DNA of 64,000 nucleotides, from positions 47,532,768-47,596,767 of the forward strand of contig CM043944.1 of NCBI GenBank assembly GCA_014529385.2, read 5' to 3'. The notes under the pieces were generated by a model. That model did not search any database and was not told where the DNA came from. It saw nothing but the letters and a program-made list of their open reading frames with translations. Position numbers and translations under genes: made by a program. The number at the start of each line of letters is the position of its first letter. Position 1 is the first letter of the stretch. Shown piece by piece: positions 46,469 to 58,107 of this stretch. This DNA is from Adiantum capillus-veneris. Taxonomy: Eukaryota > Streptophyta > Polypodiopsida > Polypodiales > Pteridaceae.

Positions 46469-46890
46469 TTTCTTTTGTTGTTGAGATAACTCTCAATTTT
46501 GTCGTCTCCTTACGGTATGGCTCAACTTTGGCTTCTCTGTAACCTCTAGCTATGCGATTTTAATGGGTTGTGGACTACACCACATAACACTTTGAAGGTA
46601 TTCACCCCAGTTATCTACCAACTTCAGATGAGCATCACATGCCCCTGTATAATTAATCCATTCTGCGGTAGATTTCTTTCCATTTATTCTAGCACGCATA
46701 TTTTCTCAATATCGTTGCCTCTTATATCTCTTACTCTTCTTGTCTAGTTTTCAATTACGACCGATCTCTAGATAAGAGTCACTAGATGAATCGCTACTTG
46801 TGTCTTCTGCTCCCTTGGATAGATTGTTATCTAGGGTACCACTGGGCCCTGAATGGTTTTTCCCACATTTGCATTAAGATTATACTCAAA

Positions 46891-47232
46891 TTATTCATCC
46901 TCAGAGTCAATTTCAACTGATGATTCTACCTCTGAATCGTGTGGGCTATAGTCTTGTGAGACGGTACTGGTTCCAATGTCAGTCAAGCCTTCATCATGTA
47001 GGTCATGAGAAGATATATGCATTGCTTCTAGAATATTTAAGGTTACGAGTTGTGGCATTTCATCCCCCTCAAGTGTTACCCATGTCATCTCCCTATTTCC
47101 CCAAGTATCTATGGTTGCTTCTAGGTGGACCCAATCCACATTTTCAAACTCAGTCGTCCCAGGTAGAACATCCATATAAGGAGAATCTTTCCCAACATCA
47201 CTGTCCATTTTACATGTGTAACAATACTGCAA
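46891..47232 (-). pseudogene. Linker between protease and RT of Gypsy C
   Basis: 113 codons, very acidic (HDEGLTDIGT, DSEVESSVEIDSEDE), in the same frame class as the protease pieces. No domain recognised; likely a polyprotein spacer. Confidence 0.4.
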
Positions 47233-47364
47233 TGGGGCTTAGTGAACTGCGGTGTCAGATCTATGATCAATTATAAATTTGTTTCCTAGAGGATGTGCTT
47301 GAACGGTTACAAGATCCACTCGAATGACAGAATCTTGGAACTACAAGTAGACATGGTTTTTAGA

Positions 47365-47808
47365 CTAGTCATGCACCATTTTTGCATCCCTCATGAAAGG
47401 ATGTCCTAAGATCATCTCAAATGACATAGTGTGCTTGGAGAAATCCATAACAATGAAGGTATTCCTTATTTTGTGTCCAAAGACCTTGATCTTGAGATCT
47501 TCTAGCATCCCAATAGGTTTAACAATAGTCCCATTGGACATCTTTACTACTATGTTTGTGGTCCCAAGGTGAGGTCTTCCCATAGTTTCCCATCATTTTT
47601 TAGTCACAATGCTAACCCCAACACCAGCATCAAGGATTCCCTTCACAATTAATCCCTTGGTAGTGATTGGTATGGTCGCATTGGATTCATCGCCCTCAAA
47701 GTATTGTCCCAACTTGTTAACAGGTATTTCTACAACAGAGTTCTCATCTAGGTTGGGTTGTGGATCTAAGTGTTCCTCCTCTATTGGCATCTCCCTAGCT
47801 CCATCCAT
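47365..47808 (-). pseudogene. Gypsy C aspartic protease
   Basis: 47808-47593 ends with GLIVKGILDAGVGVSIVTKK, the retropepsin active site with DAG in place of DTG/DSG. A stop at 47593 is followed in frame by 47583-47365: MGRPHLGTTNIVVKMSNGTIVK, GMLEDLKIKVFG and EMILGHPFMRDA, the conserved second half (ILG.PF). This enzyme would cut the polyprotein during particle maturation. Confidence 0.8.
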
Positions 47809-48306
47809 CTGTGCAAATTGTGGTAGCCCGAATTTCAGTTCTCCATTGAGAAAAGCTCAAAGAGCTAAGAATAGCTCGGGGTCTCCATATAGTTTGGACA
47901 TGATGGTGGTTCTAGCTTCTGAAGCCATGAAATCCATCAATTTGGCAATATTTAACGGCACCTTTTGGGCTTTAGTCCCTTGACGTGGGGAAGATGGGAT
48001 CTCCATTTCTTTGATAGGATCATGTAGTCCCTATGTAAACATTCTTTCCAATAAGAAGTGAGTATGCCCACTTTCCCATTACTTTAAGTCACTTTCTTCT
48101 TGGATGACACTAGATATGGCTAGGGGTCTATGGACTTTGTGAGGTTGTTGTTGCGTAGGGAACACTGTGTCTGTAATCTGGATCTTCCTAGGTGCTGGCT
48201 CTAGATCCCTTTGGGTCTCTTCTACCAAACTCCTTAATTGCTTGACTTTTTTGATCTCCTCTGTAGGGTTTGGGTAAGTTCCTATCTTCTTCTTGGGTCC
48301 TAGCCA

Positions 48307-49377
48307 TTATGGCTCATGGTGATCTTCCTTGTTGGTTTCTTTCCTAGTGGTCATTTTGGTCTCCATGGTTTCACCTAAATCAAAATCCTCTTCAGTGTCG
48401 TTCATATATACGGGGTCGTCACCGGTCCCTATCTTGGTCTTTGAACTCGGGTCTGATTTTACTGCTTTTTGCGATCTCTTCCTTTGTGTTTTCTTCTTCT
48501 TCTGAGATTGGACAATTGATGCCGTGTCTCTTTCCTCAAGAATATAATTTTGTTTTTGGAGCATCGATCGTGTGAGTACACTTACTGGTACCACAGGTGT
48601 ACTTTGTGATGGCTCCTTGGTAACCTCAATCACATTTAATGGTGTGATCCTTCGGTGCGCTTGGATTATTCAAACATTGGGCAATCAAATGATCTATGCC
48701 ACATCGATTATACATGAGTATTGGCATTGTAGACGTTCTCGCTTGATTGGTTTGCATTAGTGTAGTATTCTTTTGTAGCCTAATAGGACACTCGGCTACA
48801 TGATGTGGACCTCCACACTCATAACATTGAACAGGTGGTCTCTTGGCAGTGTAATTGATAGTTTGGCCTCTTGCAGCAAGAGCAGCTACTTGATAGACAA
48901 GTTTGACTTGTCCCCAATAGTCCTCCATGTAGCATTGTGGACTTTCTTCAAGTGCATCAATCCCATAGGCAATATTAGGGTCTATATCTTCCTCACAGCC
49001 TTCCAAACAAGCAATAGATGACTCACAAACCCACTTAGTTCACATAAGTGATTCTTGGATGTGGTGGTTGCGGTCCTAGCACTCGAGGTGGTAAGGGCCC
49101 TCGGGACCATGTGTTGTGACGTTTGTTCAAGAGGTGGGGCAAAAATCAATGCAGACACTCGAGGTGTATCTCTCCATGCTAAGGTTAGTCTATTGGCCAT
49201 CGTGCACTTAAATACTATGCAATCCTTACCTTGATGACCATCCCTCCCACAAGCATTGCAATTCCCGTTAAATTTTACTCTAAATGTAGGACATTCACTG
49301 GTACTATGCGGACCATAGCAAATGAGCACCATTGTTGCTCTCTTCTTGGATACGTATGATTGTTTTGTGGAGCACAA
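48307..49377 (-). pseudogene. Gypsy C gag C-terminal region with multiple zinc knuckles
   Basis: Three open pieces in changing frames. 49377-48982: CYGPHSTSEC (half knuckle, first Cys missing) and CNACGRDGHQGKDC (complete CCHC, about 49260-49219). 49006-48626: CYECGGPHHVAEC (CX2CX3HX4C, about 48826-48788) and NRCGIDHLIAQC (half knuckle, about 48703). 48633-48307: a basic KKKKTQRKRSQKA cluster followed by an acidic tail. Knuckles bind nucleic acid in the particle. Four in a row is more than the one or two usual for Gypsy gag. Confidence 0.75.
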
Positions 49378-51559
49378 TTGTCTCTAAAACTCTCTTGAAT
49401 GGCCTTACTGAGATCTGCTAAAGTCATCTTAGATATCTTTGGCTCCTTAGCAATAGGCTTTAGGGTCATTGGCTGATGCCCCGATTCTTGTGAGCTAGTA
49501 GATTTACGCTCAATAGACAATCTTTCTCCTTGAATCATTAAATTATCCTCCAATTGGATTGTATTGGTGGTGATTTCTTCCCAAGTGGTGATACCTGTAA
49601 TGACTAGGCCATTGTAGATATCCTCATATCATAATCCCCTGATGAATCCATCAAGAAAATGGTTATTATTGAAGTGCTAATTTGGATTACAACAAGAATT
49701 CAAATGCTTCAAGCGACTAATAAAGTCTCTCACAGACTCTCCTTCCTCTCGTTGGGATTTTTGGAGTTGAGATGCTACACCCCAAAGCACTCCCTCTTGT
49801 ATGTATTCTTTCAATAACAGTCTCCTAAGAGTAGGGTAAATTGTTTTTTCTTCCACCCTTAGGGTTTCATACCGATGTCCAACCTTTCCACTTAAGGTTA
49901 GGCTTAAAGCATTACTCTTATGCATGTCATTGTGTTTTCCTAGAGAATCGCATATTTGTTCAAACACTTCAATATGATTTCTCACATCCCCGTCCACTAA
50001 ATTTTTGTGTGAGCTTGGCTATTTGTAGTGCCTTACTTCTAGGCTCCCTATCAGGTGTGTCACACATATTTTCAACAATAGATCAACCAATACCTTGAGC
50101 AAATGTTGCCAAGTCACCTAAGTGAGCAAGCACCGTGGATGAAGGCGCTCCAGAGACTATATGTGGATTAAGAATTGGCATTGGGCTTGGCACATAGGAA
50201 GCCCTTGGATAAGTTTGGTACTATGTTGTGCCATGTGGCGGCCCACAGTTCATATGGGTGGGCCTAGGCATAGCAGATGTCGGGTGTGACATGCTAATGC
50301 TAGCCGGTATGGTCCCACTGAAATAAGAGCTTGGGTTGTTGTGGTTGTGAAGCATAAGTTGTTGAAACCATGGGAGGGTAGGAGCTATATGAGTACAAGG
50401 GCTTATAGATGCATATGATTGATACACACTTGTAAGTACAGTTGCCAGCATTGAGCTACCATGTAGCGATGCTTTACTAACAAATGAGGTCCATGGCGTG
50501 TTCCTTGGCATGCCCATCACCGGGGTAGGCATGGTAGGTGTGGTGTCATCAAGGGAAATATGATCTAGACTTGGAAAGGTAAAGCTATCACTTGTGGGCT
50601 CAAATTGCACTGAGACCCCTAGAGAAACATCATATGGAGGATCCATAGGGCTTACCAAAAGAGTCTCCATTTGTGATAAGGTTGGTTGTTTAGCCTTCAT
50701 TGTATCCAAGAATCTCATGAGACCCGTTGAAGGCATGTAAATCCCCTTGTTCTGTCTCTCTATCTCTCTAGCTCAATAACCATATGGATGACCTCACAAA
50801 CTCTTTGTTGTTGATCCTCTACACTACTAGCACCCGTTGTGGATTGTAGGACATCTAACCAACCCACATGATAGGTGTGACCTGTGTATAGGTCGGTTAG
50901 AGTTTCCGTTTGTAGTTTGTACTCCCAGTTCTCATTTAGGAACACTCCATCTAGGATTGAGGTGCTAATGGTGTCCTTTGAACTAGATGCAATGTGGCTC
51001 TCTATGGGTTGACCCTTAGAGGTCACTAATTCAAGAGCACTCAATTGCTCGCCTAGGATGGATGTTGACATAGGGGCTTTTTCTTTTAACTCTCTCCTTT
51101 GCTTTGCCTTGCTAAGCTCTCAATTTCCTTTTCCCTAGCCGCAATGATATACCGCTCAACCTCTTGCACTTCGGCAAGGCTTCTACCATCAGGGAATATA
51201 ACCTCGGAGGGGAATATCTCTAAAGAGTCAGGGGGTGCAGTGAATGGAGTATTCACGTGCACACTCTCCAAAAGCATGGGGTCTACGTTGGTCATGAATG
51301 GCGAATTTACTTCCCTACCCCCCTCATTTACATCGTTAGCTCCATGTTGGGAGTGAGTGGATCTACTAAAGGTTTTCTTCAAGCGGCTAAGCATGCTCGA
51401 CTCAGACCGTGGGCCCATGGCATGCATGTCTTGGCTTGAGCTATGGGGATTAGGCATTGGGTAACCCTCCATGACGTCGTAGTTAGAGGAAGAGTCACTA
51501 AACGCATTATGGGGGTCTTGAGTGGTTATGAGTTCCTGTGTAAATGAAGACACTCTCAA
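49378..51559 (-). pseudogene. gag: Gypsy C gag N-terminal and core region
   Basis: 51559-51086 (157 codons, Ser-rich, ending in a charged helix EVQEVERYIIAAREKEIESL), 51071-50760, 50736-50221 (Pro/Ser/Thr/Met-rich), then the capsid core 49997-49677: NHIEVFEQICDSLG, LSLTLSGKVGHRY, EGVLWGVASQL and EEGESVRDFISRLKHL, a good match to the Retrotrans_gag domain of plant Gypsy elements. 49553-49275 is a Lys/Ser-rich linker. At least four frame changes. Confidence 0.75.
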
Positions 51560-52579
51560 TGTGCTTGTCCTCTAGCATACAACCAGAGCATAGATGCATG
51601 TGACCTCAACACTCTAGAGGTGTTGGTGAGTGCCCGTGAAGGCCGCTCACCTAGTTTTTTAGGTGTTTACAATCCTTTTTTTTTAAAAAAAATTTGGTCC
51701 CTTTTTTTAACCAATCCATGGAATATGGCGTGTGATAGCTCAAAACGAGCGTCTTGGCTAGGGAGACATGCCATGCTTTATAGCCCCCCGATTCGGTTAC
51801 ATACAGCCCTAGGAATCCTAAAACTAGTATTTTCTTAGGTGGGGAGAGGGCTAGAATTAGTAAGTCCAAAGGGTCAGTGTGAAGGGGATGGTGGAGGACT
51901 TGAGGAAATTGTCCCATATGTCCTCCCGTCACTTGAGGTCCTAGTATTTATATATAAAGTGGTGTGTATAGTATATCATAAGATTGAGGACTGAGGCCTG
52001 GGCCTGGGCTTGGGCTTGGGGAAAGATCTCGATTCGGATCCCTTCCTTTTAAGATAAGTTTTTTTTTTTAAAAATTGTTTTGAGTTTTCTTTTTAGTCCC
52101 AAATATCCCAAGCGTTTCTTTTTTCAAAAAAAACTTTTTCAGAGGATAATGTGGCCGCCTGGACGCCGAGCTTTTACGTGCACATAGTAGCTCCTACGAG
52201 CTCTGTCTAACCTCTTTTCACCTAACACAGCTAATTAACGCTAACTACCTCTGCTAACACAATGTCAAACACAGTACTCTGCACACTCACATATAGTCAA
52301 TTCTACTGCTCATCACTGTCTACTCTACTTCTCCCTGTCTACATTCACTAACAAATCTACTAATTCCTGCTCATTATAGATCTTGGAAAACTAATAAAAA
52401 TAGTACAATGCAACACTAACAGAGCTTACAGCCACTTAACAGAAGCTAACAAAAACTTGCTAATCTGCCCATTGTAGCCACTTAACTATTCTCACACAAC
52501 ACAGCAAAACACAAAAAGCAGATGTAAGAAAGGCTTCTCGAGGTAGCACTGAGTGCTCCTCAAGCTTAATGCAAGGCAT
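51560..52579 (-). other. Untranslated leader of Gypsy C
   Basis: 1 kb between PBS and gag. Contains T-rich and A-rich runs (51675-51700, 52060-52075, 52120-52135) and no credible ORF. Confidence 0.6.
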
Positions 52580-52597
52580 TCCACGACATCGGTGCCA
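52580..52597 (-). other. Primer-binding site of Gypsy C
   Basis: The minus strand reads TGGCACCGATGTCGTGGA, four differences from the tRNA-Asp complement and four bases inside the LTR. tRNA-Asp is the best guess. Confidence 0.65.
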
Positions 52598-52601
52598 AAA
52601 A

Positions 52602-53155
52602 TGTACGCTTTGTCGTACGTGTCAAAGCTGGGAACTTGCCTATGCATTGTGTGTGAGTCTTGAAAGGGTGCAAACACACAACTAGAAGAGCCTAGCAAGC
52701 TCAAAGAGGCAGGGGTGTGTCACTCACTGCTCAATGCTTCCATCATGAACGATCCTGCTACAAAGAAGAAGGAGCCGCCGTCGATGCCGTGCTCAACAGC
52801 CTCGCCGCCACTGATGCCGCTACAATGCTTGATCATACACTCCCTCTCTGTCTCTCTCAAGCATACACACACACCCACACACCTGTGAGCACACGAAGGA
52901 GAAGGAAAGAGAGATGGAGCAAGAGCACTTCTTAGCTTACGCATCACAGAATGAGGATTTTTAGGGCAAATGGACCTTTTATAAGAGTTTGGCCCATTCA
53001 CACATGGGCATCCACACTGGGCGATCAAGTAAAAATAGTGTCAAATGAAATATGGGGTGTGCCTCTCATCAGCGATCACCTACACACTTATTCAACCAAC
53101 AAGCCCGACACCTGACTCAAAATAATGTGATATCCATGGATATTAATTGGGCTGA
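52602..53155 (-). repeat. 5' LTR of Gypsy C
   Basis: Starts TGTACGCTTTG and matches 38641-39153 to ...gggctga, where the two copies diverge. The TATA box on the minus strand is at 52974-52985 (cttataaaagg), about 170 bp from the LTR start, and would drive leftward transcription. Confidence 0.8.
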
Positions 53156-53160
53156 GAAGT

Positions 53161-53644
53161 ATTTCACTCAGCTGTATGCATTGTTGGCCATGCTTGAATT
53201 GTGTATGTTGATAGGTAGTGGCTTCTTCTCCCATCTGAGAAGTGGATGCCTTTTTTGTACAAACAAGACAATTGAATGGAATTGGATACATTGTGTTGAC
53301 AATGGTTGTAGCTATTGTTGCATTTGAGAACATCAATAAGATTCTTAAATGGACATGAAAAGAATCCTTGGGAGAATAGATGTAGGAACCCATGCTAGAA
53401 TTTGGGGGAAATAAAAGAAAATGAGCATTAGGAAAATCAGTATTTTTTTCTTTTTTTTTGATGAACTTGCAGTAGAGATACATGAAGAAATAGGTGAACA
53501 ACCCAAGGAGGTGAGTAAGGGGTTGACTAGTTTTCCCTGATGTGGTAGTTCTAGAGCCAGAACCATCCTCTATCCCTAGCATGACGGGCCGCCTTCTTAA
53601 GCATGAAGGGTTGGCTAATTTGCTCCAATCCTCTTGTAGCAGCT

Positions 53645-53721
<77 letters not shown>

Positions 53722-54384
53722 TTTGTGTCATGCATGAATTTGATTGGATCCACAAGGGCTAGGTCATACTGGCTGATAATTGGACCGAGTGGCTAAAGGC
53801 TAAAAGGCAAGTTAATGGAGGCATTACTACTAGAGTCTGTTTTAGTGCAACCCTTGCTGTACTCCAAACAATAATGCATGTGTTGCAGCTCTACAAACAC
53901 AAAGGTGCATTTTGAGGGTGAAAATCCCAAAACTTTTGGTTTTGGGAGATTGGAAATTTGGTAGCTTATGAGTGCCATAAACCATTTGATCATTGACGCC
54001 AAGAATCATGTGAGCCGTTAGATGATAGGATTAGGAGTACATCTCCTCATGCAATAGTGGTTTCAAACGGGCAAGTCTAAAAGGAAGAGAAGCCTTGGCA
54101 TATTATGAGGGCTCATCCCTTTGAGCCAATTCTTAAGCAAATTTTGTAAATTAGCCTATATTTACACTACTTCTTTTCTTGAAAAATCCCACGAACAACT
54201 TTCTTTTCCCTCTCCCCTATTTTAAATTTCTAACGGGCTTAAGGCTAAGCTAAGATACACACTTTTGTTGTACATTGCCTGCAAGGTTATAAACGCTCCC
54301 TTTGTAAGGAATTGAAGGCTTTGCGAAAAAGGTTATATATGGCCAATGGTTGTACCATTGAAACTAACAAAAGCATATTCTTAC
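53161..54384. other. Unassigned DNA right of Gypsy C
   Basis: Holds the (GA)n run at 53649-53718 and no recognised coding feature. If the Gypsy C target-site duplication is right, Gypsy B sequence should resume here, but the translation after FHDK does not look like integrase. Confidence 0.4.
53649..53718. repeat. (GA)35 microsatellite
   Basis: An uninterrupted GA run of about 70 bp. Confidence 0.97.
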
Positions 54385-54655
54385 TATTCAAAAATAGTAT
54401 GTACATGCAGTGGAATCAGCAAGCATCAACAAGAAGTGTTCTTCTTCTCTAAGCTTCTCTGAAATTGCTAGCAAATCTCTTTCGCAAGGCATCATGAATA
54501 ATTTCCTCAATCTTTCAAAAATAATATTTACATGTATTGGAATTCTCCAAGCATCGATAAGGTGTGTTCTTCTTCTCTAAGATCGTTTGAAATTGCTATG
54601 ACAAACCTCTTTTGCAAGGCATCATGAATAATTTAATCAATCTTTTCTCTAATTC
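54385..54655. repeat. Two tandem copies of a ~137-bp unit
   Basis: caaaaata starts at 54389 and 54526; shared strings gtgttcttcttctctaag and caaggcatcatgaataattt. Lies in the probable leader of the element whose PBS is at 54789. Confidence 0.9.
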
Positions 54656-54788
54656 TCCACACTTTGATCTTATTGGTAAAATTTGCAATAGCAACTGTAA
54701 ATTTACCTCAACCTTCTTAATGTCAACTTCTTGGTTGCCAATCAAGCCTTCATGTTTGCATAATTACTCCTTGTGAAACAAAACCTTT

Positions 54789-54800
54789 GCTCCAATACCA
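54789..54800 (-). other. Primer-binding-site-like sequence
   Basis: The minus strand reads TGGTATTGGAGC, two changes from the iMet PBS TGGTATCAGAGC. It adjoins an LTR-like start TGTTGTAAAATC at 54802. Confidence 0.5.
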
Positions 54801-54801
54801 T

Positions 54802-55386
54802 TGTTGTAAAATCTCGAAGGACGTCATTGCCAAAAGGATCACTAGAGCACAAACTTTCCTCTAGCCAAAAACCCATGTTCATGGAGGACCTCTTGATTAT
54901 TAGGGAGATAAATAAGAGATGGGGGATGGGTAAAGAGTGAAGTAAATACATAAACATAAATAGGTGCACAAATCCATCAGTGTATTCCCAAGGGAGAAGT
55001 ACACAAACTAGCAAGGAGGAGACAAGATGTAAGGGAGACAAACTCTTACATACTCTTAGACAAAAAGATGACACAAGGAAGCTACATAGCACAAGACATA
55101 GGTTAAGAGAGGGAAAAGGAAAAATTTAGAGTATCTTACACAAGAATGGCCTAAAGTTGTAGCCCTTAAATTCCCCGGCACTTCCTTTGGAATTGGATAT
55201 TTGTTTTCTTTATTAAAACTAGGTTGGTTCCAAAAGTAGATGCCCCTCTTTAGAGTTTCCATTATGTCTATGTACCCTTTCTAGTTGTTTAGTGCTAATT
55301 GCATAGATAGATACCCTTGTATACTAATGCCATGGTGACGCTTAGGTATCATCCACCCTAGCCATTGATATGCTTCATTGATTGGT
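54802..55386 (-). repeat. LTR (5' type) of another minus-strand element, right end uncertain
   Basis: The first ~80 bp (TGTTGTAAAATCTCGAAGGACGTC...) match the first ~80 bp of the LTR at 55387 (TGTTGGAAAATATGGAAGGATGTC...). Because these are the plus-strand left ends, they correspond to U5 on the minus strand. Beyond that the two diverge. The end is placed by default at the start of the next LTR. Confidence 0.4.
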
Positions 55387-55800
55387 GTTGGAAAATATGG
55401 AAGGATGTCGTTGCCAAAATGCTCACTTGAGCATGAAATTTTTCTCTAGGCGAAAACGAAGATCACTGAAGAGTACATAGTGCTCTATAGAACAATCATA
55501 ACGCTTATTATCCAAAAATACTCCTTTATGTTTTTCAAAAATTGGCTTTTATACCTTAGCCATAGGTTTTGTGCTTAAAAATGAAAAACTCTCTTAACTC
55601 TTTTGTAGCCTAAGCTTTCACTGATACAATTTGGAAACATTTAGCCCCACTCTGTTTGGCTCATGATCACATAATTTTTTACAAATTAAGTCCAAAAATC
55701 AACGAATTACAAGTCTATAGATGTCTAGATTGATAAAAAACTGAGAGATTACATCATATGATATATATATATAGACTTCGATGTTAGCAATGTGCTAACA
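55387..55800 (-). repeat. 3' LTR of a minus-strand LTR element
   Basis: 414 bp, TGTTGGAAAAT...gtgctaaca. On the minus strand it starts TGTTAGCACATTGCTAACA, an 8-bp inverted repeat, and is preceded by a clear PPT. No PBS lies at the other end, so this is the 3' LTR. The TATA block at 55544-55555 is shared with the LTR at 5407-6417. Confidence 0.7.
55544..55555 (-). promoter_or_regulatory. LTR TATA box
   Basis: The minus strand reads ggtataaaagcc within a ~20-bp block (ctaaggtataaaagccaa) that is identical to the block at about 6095-6112. Confidence 0.6.
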
Positions 55801-55813
55801 TTTCTCCCCCTCC
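55801..55813 (-). other. Polypurine tract
   Basis: The minus strand reads ggagggggagaaa directly before the LTR start TGTTAGC. Fits the plus-strand priming site. Confidence 0.75.
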
Positions 55814-55839
55814 GAAATTGGGTCATCCGCAACACAACT

Positions 55840-56392
55840 TCAGGGTATCGGGTAGTGGTCGAGTTTGCGAGCCTTTTGTAGTTTCTTCAAGGCTTCCAAA
55901 GCATCATAGTACTTTATACAAAGCTTCTTGTCTACTCCAGCTAGGAACTGTAAATCAATTGGAGTGTTGAGCTCCATTGCAGTGTAGCCACTAGACCTGG
56001 CATAAAGATTTTCTACCACGAGGCTGAAGATTTTGGATTGGAAAGTGAAGAACCCCATGTAGAATGCTTCTTCAAAGGTTTTCATATAGTAAGAATGCAA
56101 GAACATTACTCGGGTATAAATTCCATAAAGTACTTCATCGGGCGGTTGATTTGACAAATTATAGCAAAGCCCTTGATTGCCTTGTAGAAATGCCATCCAT
56201 GGGGCATCTCTCTGCTCTGCCTGGTGGAAGATTTGGATACAAGTAAGGAGCATCTTGGCTACCTTGGTGAATATAATACACGCGAGATGTGGAATCCTCT
56301 TGAAGATCTCTATGGCCTCTGATAATGTCTTGAGCATGTAACCTTCAAAAGATTTGCCTTTCGGTGGACTTAGCCTCGGTCAATTCAGCCAT
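55840..56392 (-). pseudogene. Unidentified protein gene just upstream of PPT (env position)
   Basis: The probable start is ATG at 56392 (MAELTEAKSTERQIF). A frame change near 56345 then leads into 165 open codons (56337-55840). The predicted protein is mostly helical and aromatic-rich: SEAIEIFKRIPHLACIIFTK, a middle part with CYNLSNQPPDEVLYGIYTR, MGFFTFQSKIF and a C-terminal YDALEALKKLQKARKL. No signal peptide, transmembrane segment, zinc finger or nuclease motif seen. Its place between the (missing) pol and the PPT is where env-like or accessory ORFs sit in some plant Gypsy elements. A captured host gene is also possible. I do not recognise it. Confidence 0.4.
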
Positions 56393-56589
56393 GTAGGATG
56401 TTTTTTGAGAATAAGTTGATGGGGCAAAAATTTGGGTCCCTTCTAATTTTTGGTGGATCTTGAGTATACAGAATTAGGTACTTCGAGTGATTCTTTAACC
56501 AATACATTCTCCAAGCCGGGTGTTGATCTCTAGTACCCATAGATTACTCTTTGAAAAGTTGTTCTTTCACCTTGAGAATTTTATAATTC

Positions 56590-56651
56590 ACCACAAAGAC
56601 CGCGAATAATTTTTGACAGAACCACAAGGACCGCGAATCATTTTTGACTGC
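56590..56651. repeat. ~31-bp tandem duplication
   Basis: accacaa(a/g)gaccgcgaat followed by (a/c)atttttgac(a/t)g occurs twice in direct succession. Confidence 0.85.
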
Positions 56652-56828
56652 TGGTTCCAGGTAAAGATCTTCCATCTCTATCTCTATATTTATCTTGAGA
56701 GCTCTTTCTGCTTCAGCTACTATGAGTTAATGTTTGGAGCAAGCTTTGGAGTGAGTTTTTTCAGATATTGCACAACTCACCAAATCTTTTTAAAAAAAGC
56801 TCGCTCCAAAAAGAGTTTTTGGAGCAAG

Positions 56829-56954
<126 letters not shown>

Positions 56955-56999
56955 TTGAGAAGCGAGCAAAAAAGTCCAAAAGATGTATAAAAGCAAGAC

Positions 57000-57814
57000 C
57001 TTGAGCACGGGATGGATGCAAGACATAAAGAAGTGGTTTGGGAGATGGGATGCATTACACTTGCTACATGATGCTTAATGGACTCCCAAGTGAATGAAAT
57101 TTTTTTGCAAACCCAATCTACTAAGAGTGAGGGAACACCCTTGGCGGATAGGTCTTTGCATAAAAATTCCAAGGCGACAATTTGTCATTGACAAATCACC
57201 CTAGAAACAGCTCTTGTTCCCAACAAAAAGATACAAAGCAACCATTTTTGGTCCAAAGTCTAGTTTAGCAATAACCAAAGCGATGAAGTCCCATTGAATT
57301 GTGTTGAAGGCTAGAGCAGGACTAACTTTTGATTCGTGCATTGAGCTGCCTTGATTCCAAGCATGATAGTTGAGATATTATCATAAAAGGATCTGCCCCC
57401 AGTAAAATCTGATTGAGCGGAATGTATGTGCTTCCTCAAAAAAGGAGAGAGCCTAAGGGAGATGGCCTTAGCCAAGATCGTATACAAGATATCCATCATT
57501 GTAATGGGCCTCCAATGATCCAAATATTTAGAGAAGGTATGCCTAGGAATGAGTTTAATATTCCCCTGCTTAAGAGTGGGATCCATGTGTTGAGCATTCC
57601 AAATATGATTTATAAGACTAGTAAGAAGGGGTTCCAATTGATCCCAAAAGTAATGGATACATTCCTTAGACAATCCAGAAACATCAAGTGTTTTGTCATT
57701 GGGCAGTTTCTGTAGAGCCCACTTGAGCTCCGAGGCAGTGAAAGCTTGCTCTAATCCGTGAGCATTGGCAGCATCGATACATGGATGATGGATCCACAAC
57801 CCAAAGCAAGACAT
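57000..57814 (-). pseudogene. LINE (non-LTR) reverse transcriptase fragment
   Basis: 57814-57311: ELKWALQKLPNDKTLDVSGL (usually GPDG), HYFWDQLEPLLTSLIN, QGNIKLIPR, DHWRPITMMDILYTILAKAISLRL and QSDFTGGRSFYDNI. Downstream in other frames: QWDFIALVIAKLDFGPKM and RPIRQGCSLTLS. These are RT motifs 0 to 4 of plant L1-type LINEs. The endonuclease is missing and the YADD-containing region is not seen; the fragment ends near the TC microsatellite. Several frame changes and one stop. Confidence 0.88.
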
Positions 57815-58007
57815 CTATTGTCCACTTGCCCATTGGACCAACTTTGAACTAAGGGAGGAGTGTCATGGCCGATGCTCTAGACAGCCATTGCGGCTCGTGT
57901 AGTGAAAGGAGGGGCATTCCTTTCGGCTCACCGCCGCCGCAGGAGAGGAGGAAGATTGGCTCCAATGGGAGGACTAGATTCTGCAAGCCATGGTTGTTCC
58001 TGCATGT

Positions 58008-58053
58008 AGAAGCCCCATGTAGATGCGCAACATTTTCCCAACATGGGGCTTCT
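58008..58053. repeat. Perfect 13-bp inverted repeat
   Basis: agaagccccatgt (58008-58020) and acatggggcttct (58041-58053) around a 20-nt loop. Confidence 0.85.
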
Positions 58054-58107
58054 GGTTTTTTAATACATAACCTTTCAATGGGTTGAATGTGTTAGTCTTC
58101 CTTTTAA

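Larger units (their letters stand above)
38641..53155 (-). mobile_element. Gypsy C: 14.5-kb LTR retrotransposon with 3' extension
   Basis: Bounded by related LTRs (38641-39153 and 52602-53155), with a PBS at the right, so transcription is leftward. Minus-strand order: LTR, PBS, 1-kb leader, gag with zinc knuckles, protease, RT, RNase H, integrase, a pol extension with a second protease-like domain, an acidic ORF, three tandem-repeat blocks, LTR. It is inserted in the integrase gene of Gypsy B. The flank caagt (38636-38640) may match gaagt at 53156-53160 as a target-site duplication. Many frame changes show it is old. The sequence right of 53160 does not obviously resume Gypsy B. Confidence 0.85.
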
